A stretch of 64,000 nucleotides of DNA from Opisthocomus hoazin (taxonomy: Eukaryota > Chordata > Aves > Opisthocomiformes > Opisthocomidae), in the NCBI RefSeq assembly GCF_030867145.1, contig NC_134414.1:21284518-21348517 (forward strand), in the 5' to 3' direction. Numbering within the stretch: position 1 is the first letter of the stretch; the number at the start of each line of letters is the position of its first letter. A model generated the notes under the pieces. The model did not search any database and had not been told where the DNA came from. It saw nothing but the letters and a program-made list of their open reading frames with translations. Shown here in pieces: positions 26,601-39,371 of this stretch. The position numbers were made by a program, and so were the translations under genes.

Positions 26601-29469
26601 ACAGCAGAGCAAGGTGCAGTGGTGTCAGAGGGAGTGTTCTTCTGCAGCCTGCCCTGAAACATGGTCCTGCCTGCATCACTGAGATTCCCAAGGGCCTCCA
26701 CTCACAACAGAGCCTAAGCAGAATAATCAAAGCCTTAAGTGCTTTGTAGCTCAATCCATTTACCTGTATAAAGGACATGCACAGCTTTGTCCCCTCCTCG
26801 TCCACCACCCATGAGCCTCCCTTCGGTGGTGTCGTGGTAGGGCACAGAACTTTTTCTGAGTGCTTGGTCCATCTTCCAAATAGGGCACTTTCAAAACTAC
26901 GAAAGTACCTTCAAATTGCCTTTGCGTAACACTGTTGGTCTAGATTCTTATCATAGCAACTTAGCATCAAAATGTCACCACCTGATCAAGACACTGGAAT
27001 TTACACTACTTTCCCTCTTTGCTTGAAGAAGTGAAATTGCTTGAAGAAGTGAAATTATTAACTAGGTTATTAGAATAAAAACTTAACAGTGTATGTATTC
27101 ACAGTATTTTGCTGCCACTAATTAATTTCTGACTGAATACCCTGCCAGAGGATCAACTTACTACTGAGATAGAGATCACAGCACGCAGAAGCTTAATTGC
27201 ATGGGAAGAAGTCCCAGAAGGACACAACTCAGCTGCATCTCGAGGCTGTGCTGGATCGAAGGCTGCCATGGGCCAGGCAGAGCTGGAACCAACTGAGCTT
27301 GTGCAAACGCAGTTGTGACACTTTGCTAGTGGCAGGGGTCTCATTGCAAGCATTGGAGCATGCACAGGAGTGTGTGTCCTTCATAAGGCAGAGGGTTTTT
27401 AATCAGCTTCGCATCAGCGACGCAGGCAGGATTGCATCTCAGTGACAGGATGGTCAGGTGTTCAACAGCACCGTGTCCATGCCGGGATGCCAGCGAGCCT
27501 CAGGTTTGCCTATGCAGGGCACGCACCCAGGGCTGGCCACCGTGGCTCTTGCTCTGGTGACTCCGATTTGCCCCATCACACCACGGTGTCCTTGCAAACA
27601 ACCCTTGTCCATGTGGTCTTCGGCAGCAGAGGGAGAAGGCGGTGAGGCTGGGAGTGGGCACCATGCCCATGACCCTCATTCCTGCATCCCGTGAGCTGGA
27701 CCATGCTGCCAGGAGCCACTGTGGACGGACATGTCTGTAGTCAGGCAGGACTAACCAGATGCTATAGTTGGTGCCTGGGAGGGGAGACCAACGCATACAA
27801 GTTCATTTTAGCCAGGGTTAGTCAATCAAACCAGGAATGTGACCAAAATTCTTCCAGCAAAAGCACCTATAGGACAATCTCTTACTGGGAGAAATTAGTT
27901 TGGCAGCTGTCATCTGCTCTCTCGTCCCTATTTTAAGGGAAGACCATGGAGGATATGGTCACAGGTGCACCTGTTCTCCACTGACCTTTAAGGCCATGAC
28001 CAGTCTTGGTTTCGGTACATGGTCAGTGCCTCATGGACACAAATCCGTCAGCTTTGTCTGGAGGACATTGGGCACAATCTTCAGAGGAGCTCTTCCTTGA
28101 GGCTAAAAGTTGATCTAGTAATGAGTAACTCAACCTGCAGCATCCTCAAATTATAATCAAAACTGAATATTGGATCATTTTAATGAAATTTCTCTGATCT
28201 GTCACTTCTGCTAACTGAATAGTGGTTAAATGTCCTGGGGCCCATTGTCACAGTCCCTGTGGAAAACTTCATAACAAAACAAATTAAAAAGCAAAATGCA
28301 GGTCTTCTTTAAAGCAATCTTAATTCATTTTGTTACAAACCTGACTCTGAGTTCTGCCAGGAGCCTGATAACGCTACTAAAAGACAGCAGTGCTCTTTCT
28401 CAGAAAGAAAGGGTAGCAGTTCTTCAATTCTCCTCATTCAATACTGAGATGAAAGGTCCTTTTCCTTACAAAAAAGTTGCTAGCTCTCAGTTAGACCATA
28501 ATCCCCATGTTGGAGTCTTAAGCCTGGTTAAGTTAATAGCCTGGGTTGGGACATTTGTCTTTTGAAAAGTATTTCATGCTTGGATAAATCATTCCCTTCC
28601 TGCAATGCAGTATCGTTTTTCCCAGCAGTCCCTCAAAAACTGATCAAAACATCTGTGGAGGAACTGTAGATGAAAGACAACAGACACCTTGAAATTACAA
28701 GGAGTTTTGAAAACACCTGCAGAAAATAAAGATGGGTGTTTGATGCAACATTTTGTGTTTTATTAACAACAGTCACAGTAGCTCATCGGAGCCTCTGAAG
28801 CCCCTCATGCACTCCTCTGGGTGACTTGTTTCTCCCTCATCCCAAGCACTGCAGCCCATCGCAGTGGACAGTATTGGCTTTGCAAAGCATCATTAAGTGA
28901 TGAAGACTGTGTGCTCTGCAAATTCACAGGCTGCCCTCTAACAAAAATAGACCTTGCGGAAAGAAAGTAGGGCCCAGGCATGCGCATGGGCGTGACATTT
29001 AAGAGACTGTCATCACACCGGCGTTAATGAAGTTTGCACTAACGCTCATCACCGGTTGTTCCTGGACGAAGCACGTGCACATTCCTGGCACCCAAACCAT
29101 TCATTGCAGAAAGCACACAGCAGAGGGGAGCAAAGGACATCATAAAAGGAACCGTGAAACCTGGAGCATGAGTGAGGTGGGCCTTGTACATTTACCTCTG
29201 CTCTGTCTCCTGAAACAGTGTCACAACAGGATCACTTTGCGCACCCAGACCTGAGGACACGGAAGAATTGCTGGGTCCTCCCCCATTGGGCAGGCTCCGC
29301 TCTTCACCGCTCCGGGAGACCAGAGCTTGAGCACCAGCCAAATTACATGATGTTTCACAGTTTCTCAGAAACACAGTTACTGCAGGTTGGTGTGTGAAGA
29401 AGCACACCTCGGTGGAGGGTTCCTTTTGTTCCTGCTCCCTCCTCCTTTCTGCTAGACCCATGTGCCAAA
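26601..29469. other. Intergenic between CR1 copy and solo LTR
   Basis: Apart from the 18-bp tandem duplication at 27021-27056, nothing is recognised. The open frames at 27.4-27.8 kb overlap one another on both strands in a GC-richer patch and have no family similarity. Confidence 0.6.
27021..27056 (+). repeat. 18-bp tandem duplication
   Basis: The unit GCTTGAAGAAGTGAAATT occurs twice in perfect head-to-tail copies. It is a local replication-slippage duplication in intergenic sequence, with no coding significance seen. Confidence 0.85.
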
Positions 29470-29474
29470 GAAGC

Positions 29475-30074
29475 TGTCCTGATTTCAGCTAGGATAGAGT
29501 TAATTTTCTTCCTAATATCTCGTGTAGTGCTGTGTTTTGGATTTAGCATGAAAAGAATGTTGATAGCACACACAGTGTGTGATCAGCTACTATTTCTTAG
29601 TAGCCACTAGGAAATCAAAGTCTTTTCAGCTTGTCATACTGGCCTGCCAACAAGAAGGTGGAGAGTGCACAAGAAGCTGGGAAGGGACGCAGCTGGGACT
29701 GCTGACCCCAGCTGACCAAAGGCATATCCCATACCATGTGTCATCATGCTCAGCGTATAAAGCTAGGGGAAGAAGAAAGAAGGGGAGGAAATTCGGAGCG
29801 ATGGCATTTGTCTTCCCAAGTCACCGTTACACGTGATGGAGCCCTGCTTTCCTGGAGACGGCTGAACACTTCCCTGCCAATGGGAAGTAATGAATGAATT
29901 CTTTGTTTTGCTTTGCTTGCACACTTGGTTTTTGCTTTACCTATTAAACTGTCTTAATCTCATCCCACGAGTTTTCTCACTTTTACCCTTCTGATTCTCT
30001 CCCTCCTCCCACCAGGGGGGAGTGAGCGTGTGGCTGTGTGGTGCTTAGTTGCCGGCTGGGGTTTAATCACAACA
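29475..30074 (+). mobile_element. Solo LTR of an avian endogenous retrovirus
   Basis: A 600-bp element begins TGTCC and ends ACAACA, the usual TG...CA retroviral termini, and is flanked by a perfect 5-bp direct duplication, GAAGC (29470-29474 and 30075-30079). Internal landmarks in order are a TATA box (TATAAA, 29756-29761), a poly(A) signal (ATTAAA, 29943-29948) and the conserved end segment GTGTGGTGCTTAGTTGCCGG. The sequence resembles a high-copy bird LTR family, and the 5-bp duplication fits class III (ERV-L-like) elements. No internal gag, pol or env sequence adjoins it, so it is a solo LTR left by recombination between two LTRs. It codes for nothing. Confidence 0.93.
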
Positions 30075-30079
30075 GAAGC

Positions 30080-33000
30080 TGTTTTTTATACTATTTGGGC
30101 AAGAAAGGAAGAGAAATATATTCACAGCAAGCAAAACAGGGGAAGAAAAAAAGTCAAATACAAGGCAGAGGTTAAATTCAGTGTTTTTCTGATGTTTGCC
30201 AGATCCCTCTACATACAAGTTCCAGTGAAGCTGGGAATGTCTTTGTCTTTGCAGAAGTATGAGCTCAGCTGTGGTTGAACCTACAGCCTCGATCTGTGCC
30301 ACTGTGCCCTTGGCTTAGGGACCAGAAAACAGCCTCCTTCATTTACTGGCACAGACAGAGCCCTAAGGCTGTGCCAGCAACCCGGCTCTGCAAGAACATG
30401 TCTTGTACAGTGTTCTGCATCATGAGTCAATGCCTCCCAGATTTATGTAGCATCCTGCACCTTGTGTCTGTGTGAGGTCCTCACCAGGATGGAGGGCTGA
30501 GGTGGCTCCAAATCCTGCCACGTGTTCCTCACCCCATGCTGCAAATCCCTGCCAGGAAAACTCATCAGCTGTGTATTTCAAAGTTGGCCCCAGAAGGTGA
30601 GGCTGAATCCAGGTTTCACTGCAGTTAAGCTGATCTGGGGCCCCATACCTTCACCCTGTCCTCATGAGCACAGACTGACGCTGCTGGAGGGCTCGTGACA
30701 GCCATTGCCATGGTGGATACTCTTCACAGAGACCAAGGGACACTCACCTTTGACAGACGATGCTACATTGTAAACCGATATCCTGAGAAAAGCACCTCGG
30801 TTGCAACACATACCAGCTGAGGGTCAGGTGCCCACGAGGCCTCCCCGCTGCCCCAGGGGAAGCCTATGGCAGCTCCTGCAAAGGTCAGGGGTGGGCGAGA
30901 GGTGCCTGGCGCCATGCCCTGCCTCCCGTGTTTCTGTGCAAACAGAACGACCACGCGCTCCCTCCCTTAGACTGAGGCAAACAATCAGAGTAAGAGCAAA
31001 ATCTCTCTGACAGCACAGCGTGTGTCGCCATCCATGAGCTGGTGCAGCGCAGAGATAAGACGGCATCTCCCATCTGCATGCATGAAATCCATACGTAGTC
31101 CTCAGATGGTACCTAGCTAATGCAGACATTTCTCATGTTAGCACATCAAGACAAACACTGTAGGAAGGAAGGAACCATAGCCTTGTGCACACTGACTCCT
31201 GTTTCACCAAATTCATAACCTTAATATCACATTAACACAGTGTGCGCATTTATGCTGTAATTGCGCTGCAGCTGCCTGAATGCTCCTCTTAATTTTGTCA
31301 TGCTACTTCAGCTTTGTTGTGAGTTATAAAGCATTCTTGCTCTCAAGAAACTAATTTACAGATGTTACATGAGATAGGATTACCCAGCAGGATTTCTTTT
31401 TTTAACACTTGCAATGTATAAACTTTATTAAATGAAAGTAATTTCTTCAGGGAAGTCCAACAGGCACTTACACTAATGGAAGAAGGAGACAAATTACAAA
31501 GATTTTTGAGCTTGAAGGATCATCACCATCTCCTTGCAACTGATTTGAAGGAGCTCTGCTGCAAACAATACAGCAAAGCAAGAACACCAGTAGTACCCTG
31601 TACAAAACTGTACAGGTTTTGAAGTACTCACTGACTTTTCAGGGGCACAAATATTATGCATATGCACACATATTATATATACCAGAACATGCAGTGGTGG
31701 CTTCTTTGAGGTTGGTCGCATCTTTCCACCCTTAGCAAGTTTCTTCAGTCAGTTCAAATTTTTGTCATGGTTTTGGTTAATTTTTTAAGGAGGAGGTGTT
31801 TTATTGGCTCAATAGTTTGAAGCTAAAACCTAAAACATTCCCTACTTGGTTACAAAGATCTGTGTATGGATGAGCTATCTGATTTATTAAATAATTCTAT
31901 TTAAATGGAAATGAGTTAAAACAAAAACCAGTCTTTTCTGGACTACTGGCAAGCGGCCATACTCTTGTGCAGGCCTCTTCCCACCATGCTCCACCCCATT
32001 TCCAGCCACCCCCCGTTATGCATTTACTGAGTTACGTTGTTGTGCTGTGGAAGGTGCCCTTTTCGCTATCAGTGTGCTGTTCCTAATTATAATAATTAGA
32101 CAGGGTGTCAATAGATGGTGCTGAAGAGCAGCAACATCACCATGGATTGCTGTAGCATCAAGAATATTCCTAAAGAATTGCAACCACTGTCACCAGCTGC
32201 TGTTTACATAAACTTTCCATGACCTATACTTCTGGAGATACTGCACTGTTCCCAGCCATCAGTATGTAATAAACTTTGGTATTTCTATAAAAACATCTTA
32301 GCATTCTTAAATAAACATGAAAATGTCATTTTGTTCAATAATAACATGTGTCTATAATTTTTTTACCATTCTTTTTTAATGCCTTCTTTGGAAGCTGTCT
32401 GTAATGTTGGTTCAGCATACATTGTCTGGTCTCTTGGAGTACTCCGGACACCAACCCTGTGATTTGTAAGAACAAAACACACCTTTCACCTGCAGTCCCA
32501 GCCACCTTTCTGCCTTGATGCGCAAGCTCTGCTCGTGGTATTGGCAGCTAGGGAGACCGGCTGGAGATGAGCTGGTGAAATAAAGTCTATTTTGAATAAG
32601 GTGCTGTCAAGGGCTTGAGTTTCGTGATACTGACCCCAGGCCATACATTTAAGATGAAAATATCACAACTATTCCCAGATGGCAGCTTAACAAAAATACA
32701 TCAGTCTTGAAGGGCATGGGAACCTGCTCTTGGAGGTTGCATACTCTCAGAGAGCTCTGAGAACTGTAACTCTCTCTCTTCGCTCCTTATATATCCAGGA
32801 GCCAGCTCATTAAAATATTCAATTCTCCTACTTACAAAAGAGATGAATTTGACATTGCTTTGGGAATTTAATGTTAAGATTTTAAAGAGATGCTGCAACT
32901 TAACTAAAACCTACACACTTGATTCTGAGCAGTCGGATGCAATGTGTTGACCTGTGTTGTACAAGAAATCAGATTTTTCCTTCTGGCTCTTTTCTATAAA

Positions 33001-35364
33001 ATCTGTAACTTTCAGTCTTGAATTCTGTTATACAAGAGAAAAATTAAGTTGTATCTAGAGAGCACTGAAGGATGCACACTTTGGATACCACTGCACATAA
33101 ACCTTGTTGAACCAGCCATGGGCTTCCCACAGCTGCTAAGCAAATCTCTCTGTGCCTCTCTTGTCTCTCACACTAACTGTAAAACTTCAAACTTCAATAG
33201 CCCCTTGCTACAGACACTGATGCCCGTAAGAATGGGGCATTGCACTTGGCTGGGGTCTCTAGTCTTGCCTTGGTTCCACCTAAAATCAAGCACCCGAAAC
33301 ATTTGTTTATCTCAGTAAACGAATATTGGCATTTCCAAGAGAGAGCTGCACTGCTCCCCCCAAGGACTGCAAAGAGAGAGCTCAGGAGGGCGAGACTCCA
33401 ACACCTTGGATGCTGTTTGTCGGATGAGCGTAGGTTTAGGTGTAGCCTCAAGTTAAAAATTACATGTTGTGACATCACAGCTCATGAGAGTCTCATCAGG
33501 TCTAACACTTCAATTGCCAGTGGGCTGTGTTTCGGTGAAAGACCAAGACAGTCCCAGGATCCTTCACTTCACATTTTTAGGAATCTCTGCTTGCTCAAAA
33601 CTGTTCATGATTGATCATGTAGTTTGTGCAGCTTCTCTCTGTCCCAAATTGATTGAAATATATATTTACAAGACAGATATGTACAACGCAATGAAATATC
33701 CCACAATACATAAAGTATGAGTGAATGGTTCTGACAAGAACTAATATGCTTGTCCCAGATAGCACATCATACAGAACTGTGTATGTGCGACTTAGGAAAG
33801 GTCAAAAGTCTTAAAATAGCTGATGTCCAAAAGCTCATCCTCTCCCTCAAACTCTAGCACAGATAATGTCACCACTCAATTACTGTCACACTATTTTTTC
33901 TTTGTCCAACACATCATGACATTCTGATGCCAGATAATTTTTGATGTCTTGTAACCAAACCTTGGAGGAAGGCTGCACGTCACACATTTTTATTTGGATA
34001 CTTGGGTTTAATGCAAGTGACAGCTGGATTTTTTTCTCCAGCTTATTCCAATGTTAAAAAGATATATGTTGAAGACTCATCCATGCACCTTCTCTCAGAG
34101 GTACCAGATGATCCGGCATATGCGATGCATTAATGGAACATTTGTTTCCCCGGGAGCAATACATGTGTCACTTGTACTCTGAAGCGATGCATCTCAAACA
34201 ACCTGCACCTACTTCCTTCCGATCCGCAGCACAGACAAAAAGCAGGGGCAGTATATCTGGCCCCCATCCCACACAGAGCAGGTTTGAGGGACCAGCTCCC
34301 CATCCTTAGGACTTTGCAAGGCCAGGCTTCAAGCACCTCCTCTGTCCAGAGCCTGGACCATACACAGTGCCAGTTTGCGATACAGAGCCCTTCTGCAGGT
34401 CAGCTTTGCCTCCTCTTCACCCAGGTAGTTGCTCCACAGGGACGGGAGCAGGAATTTAGGGTGAGGAATGGTAGGATATCAGGCGTGCACAGCCATCGGT
34501 GTGTGGCTGGCCACCCTCCCGGGCTGCCAGAGGAGCCCCTCGTGTCCAGTGGGGTCACAAGGAGAGAAACGAGAGCCTTGCATCATGGAGATGGCAAGGA
34601 GATGGGGTCATTGGCAGAAGGATTGACAAAAAATACCAACCTTCCAGAGCTTCTTGGTGGCATTAATACACATCTGAATATTAGTTACCAACAATGTGGC
34701 ATGAAAATCTTTCGTATGAAGCTAAATCACAGCCTGTGTCTGTGAAACAGAGTTTTTAAGTTTGCAGTTCAGAATATAAACCAGTCAAATCACTAAGCTG
34801 TCTCAGTGTAAGTGATGGGGAATCTGCGCTGGCATGCTGCCCTGCACTGCTCCCCTCTCCCTGCAGCTCAGCAGAAGGCCTGTCCAGCCCAATTCATTTG
34901 AATCAGATTAAAATCTTCTATTATAGTCATATTTTAAAAGCCTTGGAAGAACAAATCCGTAGTTATTGGGGTGTGCTCATAATCTCACGTGTACACAATT
35001 TTTATTTCAGTGGTCTATATATTGAGAAGATTAGCTACTGCTGGCACATTCACACCACGCCACAAGATGGTCCTGCATTCTGAAGACCAGCCAAAGTCTG
35101 AGTCAATACATGCTTTTATGTACTTTCAGATAAAACCTACGTTACTAGTGAATATACCACTAATTATAGAGAATAAAATACAACCCCTCCTCAAAGGAAG
35201 CATTTTACATGGGAGGGGACTGAGCATCCAAATTAAAATTAAAATGAACACAAACCTGTATATAATATCACGTTTAGAAATATAACACACTACACTGCCA
35301 CAAGCATGATATTTGTCCTGTCGTAGTGACAGAATGGAATAGCCACCTAATTAAAACATTTGTT
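30080..35364. other. Intergenic, no gene recognised
   Basis: Mostly AT-rich DNA. The open frames at 34284-34745 (plus, 153 codons) and 33240-33614 (plus, 124 codons) have no recognisable domains and no supporting splice or promoter context. Confidence 0.6.
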
Positions 35365-36283
35365 TTGTCGGATTGAGTGCACCCTCAGCAATTGCCCACA
35401 ACACCCAGCTGTGTGGTGTGGTCGACACGCTGGAGGGAAGGGATGCCATCCAGAGGGACCTGGACAGGCTGGAGAGGTGGGCCTGTGCAAACCTCATGAA
35501 GTTCCGCAAAGCCAGGTGCAAGGTCCTGCACCTGGGTCAGGGCAATCCCAAGCACAAGTGCAGGCTGGGCAGAGAATGGATTGAGAGCAGCCCTGAGGAG
35601 AAGGACTCGGGGGTGCTGGTGGATGAGAAGCTCAACATGAGCCAACAATGAGCGCTCACAGCCCAGGACAACCATATCCTGGGCTGCATCAAGAGCAGCA
35701 TGGCCAGCAGGTCAAGGGAGGTGATTCTGCCCCTCTACTCTGCTCTGGTGAGACCCCACCCAGAGTCCTGCGTCCAGCTCTGGAGACCTCAGCACAGGAA
35801 AGACACCGACCTGTTGGAGCGGGGCCAGAGGAGGCCACAAAAATGATCTGAGGGCTGGAGCACCTCTCCTGTGAGGAAAGGCTGAGAGAGTTGGGGCTCT
35901 TCAGCCTGGAGAAGAGAAGGCTGCGGGGAGACCTTATTGTGGCCTTTCAGTACTTAAAGTGGGCATAAAGGAAAGCTGCAGAGGGACTTTTTACGAGGGT
36001 GTATAGTGATAGGACAAGCAGTAACGGTTTTAAACTAAAAGAGGGTAGATTTAGGTTAGATATAAGGAAGAAATTCTTTACCATGAGGGTGGTGAGGCAC
36101 TGGCACAGGTTGCCCAGAGGAGCTGTGGATGTTCCCTTCCTAGCAGTGTTCAAGGCCAGGCTGGATGGGGCTCTGAGCAACCTGGTCTAGTGGAAGGTGT
36201 CCCTGCCCACGGCAGGGGGGGTGGAACGGGATGATCTATAAGGTCCCTTCCAACCCAAACCATTCTGTGATTCTATAATTATT
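35365..36283 (+). mobile_element. CR1 LINE, longer 3' fragment with reverse-transcriptase C-terminus
   Basis: About 0.9 kb of the 3' end of ORF2 and the tail are kept. Recognisable blocks in order are an RT/thumb-side segment ([20 protein letters not shown], then [13 protein letters not shown]), [47 protein letters not shown], and the tail with FRLDIRKKFFTMRVVRHW. An in-frame TGA (35649-35651) replaces a codon, and a one-base loss near 35833 shifts the frame, so the copy is dead. The tail ends CCATTCTGTGATTCTATAAT. This is the most complete CR1 in the window. Confidence 0.95.
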
Positions 36284-38460
36284 TTTGTGGTTGCACTACA
36301 AATATAGTCGCATGCAGACTTCAGTAATCAAATGTAGGTGTTTCCCCCTTGATTCTGCTGCAATGGAGAGTTGATAGACTTCAAACATAGCCTGTTGATG
36401 CTGATGGGTTTAAGAAGCACAAAACCTTTAGTGAACTGTTCATGCAATAATGATCTACAGCAAAGAGGTCTGAGGGGTGATCCATTTCCTTTCACAACAC
36501 CTCAGAAATGTAACCCCTAAATAATACATCTACAAATTCTCAAAGACATTGTCAAGGATACACTATTTCTTAAAATGTAATTGGGATCTAATCCCTACTT
36601 AATTCAGATTCATAAAGTGGGATAACTGCCATTCCTCACGTCTGGACAGCCGTAGCATTTTCTGCCCCAGGCAAATACACAACCGCTAGTGGTTATCTAA
36701 TTTAGCAACAATATTGCCCAGTCAAAGCAATATTGTAGATTAACACTTGAACCACGGGCATATATTTTTTTTTTTTTTGCACAGAAAAGCTTGTAAGTTC
36801 TCCTTCTGTTTTCCAGTATGTACTCTACCATTTAACACATCGCTCATTTGAAATGAGTAAAGCAACCCCACGACAACTCCGCAATGAGAAAAAGACCAGC
36901 AAGTTGGGTAAAACACATCCCAACAGGCAAATGTGGTTTCTACCTCTCACGTGGAAATCTCTCTAAAAAACACTCTTGTGTTAGGCAAGCCCCCCCTGAA
37001 GCCAGCTGCGGAACCACCCCTAACGCCCTTCCCGGGTGTGGGGCAGGCTCCACTCCAGATGCTGGGCAGCACTGCCCAGGTCCAGGGCAGAACAGGTCCA
37101 GGCAGGGGAGGCACGGCCCGCAGCGGGACCTGCCGAGGGAGCATGGCAGCTGGAGGGGCCTTGGCGGGAAGCAAAGGATCCACCATTTTCAGGACAACAG
37201 GACTCAATGCCGCCTTCATCAACAACTAGCATTTCCCCAAAGCTTCCTGCTTCCATCAGCAGTTTCTCCTCAAAACAGCCTCACGGTGGGCCCACCCCTT
37301 GCCTATAAAATGAGTGGAAGCCATGGATGGCCTCTGTTGTCAGCTGTTTCTTTCAGTTGCTTGCTGACTCAGCTCCCTGCCTTTGGCATTTGTTCTGTCA
37401 CTTCCAAACGCATTTCGTGCTGTCACCTCTTCCCTTGTGCGGGTGCAGGTCATTCCAGATCCGCACCGCTGCAGACTCCACTTGGTCCACACCAAATGCA
37501 CTCTAAGACCTTGTGCTACTTGGTGCTAGTGGAAAACCTCCAGGGTTGTCCCTGAGAAAGCTGCCATGTCCCCTCCTGTTCATGCCAGCACTACAGGACA
37601 TCAGCCAAGCATCACCCTCTGGTGGAGCTGCCACACCACTAGCAAGCTGCTGGGCTTTTATTCCTTGCTTTGGCACAACGGAAAGCCTCCCTCTGCTTTT
37701 CTCTTGATGGGAACTATCAGAAGGGACGCTGTGAACTTAGGAGCTAACAACTTTTTCCATTTGCCAAGGTAATGCTTTCACCCACTGACGCCAGCATTTG
37801 ATTGACCACACTTTGCATCATGCTTATAACAGAACTCCAGCTGCTGCCTCATGCTTTCTCTTCTTTGCACAGTGGTTCAGTCGCCGTGGGCCCTGCGCAA
37901 AGGGCTCTGCTATTTTTCCTGAGGTGCGTAGAATGAGACGCATTTTCATGCCACGCTGCATAGGGGACATGCAGGCACACCAAAGCGCGCTCTCAATCAC
38001 TGGACACACACAACTGTTCTAGCAAACACCATAGATGCTGAAATGCCACCCAGCGACCATAGAAAGAACATGCTGAAGGCTGGGCCATAAGCTTCATTTG
38101 GGATTCATCTCATCCAATTTTAGCTGTATAAAGTATCTAAAATAATTGCATACAGCCCTACAGGGTCATCAGGGAAGCGTTGAGCGGCTCAACCACAGGC
38201 TGCAGTGCCATTTCAGAGACCACAGGACATCCCAGCTGGCTTCCACACGCTGCTCCAGTTTGCAGGTCTCCTCTAGATCCCGGGTCCTATCTGCCAGCCC
38301 CTAGAGATGCCACAGACTCCATAGGATGTCTCAGTTGACACCAAGGCAACTGAATCAAGCTCCATAGAGAAGCACTTGATACAGGACTTGGCAACTCTTT
38401 TACACAAAACACGCAACTGGGTACATTTACGAGCTGAATCCCATCCTGTGTCAACAGAAT
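36284..38460. other. Intergenic between two CR1 copies
   Basis: It contains a T run (36768-36779) and a GC-richer patch at 36.9-37.4 kb. In that patch a 223-codon plus-strand frame (36884-37555) is overlapped by other open frames on both strands. No domain was recognised, so I treat it as non-coding. Confidence 0.55.
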
Positions 38461-38534
38461 AATAGAATCATAGAATGCTTTGGGTTGGAAGGGACCTTTA
38501 AAGACCATCGGGGACATCCTGCTGTGGGTAGGAC
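38461..38534 (-). mobile_element. Short CR1 tail
   Basis: Only about 75 bp of CR1 3' end in reverse orientation: ATAGAATCATAGAATGCTTT, then GGGTTGGAAGGGACCTTTAA. An internal deletion directly joins the tail to GGGGACATCCTGCTGTGG. It lies just beyond the likely 3' end of SLC35F2. Confidence 0.85.
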
Positions 38535-39111
38535 TTAACTCCAGTTTGTAGGCATCTAAAATTAGGTATGGAGAACTATATCCAGGTGCCTTCTCTCAGA
38601 TATCTACTGCCATCAGAATTCCCCACCCTGTCTCCAGCTGCTTGTTCAGCTTTAGATGTATAGATGTCTATAGATGCACCAGTTTAGCTGTCTTAAACCA
38701 TGACCTGAATCTAACCCAACTAGTAAAGCAAAAAATAACCGGGCCCAAATGCTTTTCCTAAAACATCAGCACCCCTTCACCCATCTGTGCACAAACTACT
38801 CAGTGAAAAGTCAATGTTCTCTGCTTTAGTGTCTGCTCAGTATTTGTTTTGCTATTGCTAAATAAAATTGGGTAAGAATTTTGCTGAATCATTTTGCTTG
38901 AATAAACCACACCAGAAACACACAAAATCAGTCTGTGTTGTTTGACCACCAGTGTCTTCAAAAAACGTCATATTTATTCCTTACGGTAAAGCTCAGCCAC
39001 CAAAAGAATCATTTGGTCAGTAAAATCAATTCATATAATTTCGAGCAATAAACAAATTCCAGCTTAAAAAAATAAACAAACCAAGAGCCAACTCTTTAGC
39101 TGCTGAAAAAT

Positions 39112-39117
39112 TTTATT
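39112..39117 (-). terminator. SLC35F2: Candidate poly(A) signal for SLC35F2
   Basis: AATAAA on the minus strand, about 1.1 kb past the stop codon. It is followed after roughly 30 nt by a U/GU-rich stretch (39068-39085), the usual arrangement for cleavage and polyadenylation. Other AATAAA hexamers lie at 39366-39371 and 38973-38978. I prefer this one because of its downstream element, but the choice is uncertain. Confidence 0.4.
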
Positions 39118-39365
39118 CTTTTGTTACTTCATATACCTGAGCTATGAAGGCTTGTACAAAAAAAACAAAATAAAACAAAATTCCAGTATGGTTTTGCTGA
39201 TGTTAAAACTGCAGCCTCATATTTTTTAATCATTTACTGTAAATAAAAAGAGAGGGAGGAAAACTGTCAATGAATCTACTGAAAGCCCTTAACCTTTTGG
39301 AGATTGTCATTATTGTTGCAATGAGGATTGACTAAAACTTTTTTTTTTTTTTAAGAAGTGACAAT

Positions 39366-39371
39366 TTTATT
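39366..39371 (-). terminator. SLC35F2: Alternative poly(A) signal for SLC35F2
   Basis: The first AATAAA on the minus strand after the stop codon, about 870 nt downstream. Thirteen bases further on there is a genomic run of 14 A (39339-39352). The run could mimic a poly(A) tail in cDNA or 3'-end data, so apparent ends here could be internal priming. Confidence 0.35.

Noticed and set aside
26167..26749. Plus-strand open frames of 115 and 133 codons as host genes
   Set aside because: They lie in a truncated CR1 element and are remnants of its ORF2.
36884..37555. A 223-codon plus-strand open frame
   Set aside because: Overlapped by open frames in several phases in a GC-richer patch; no family similarity seen.
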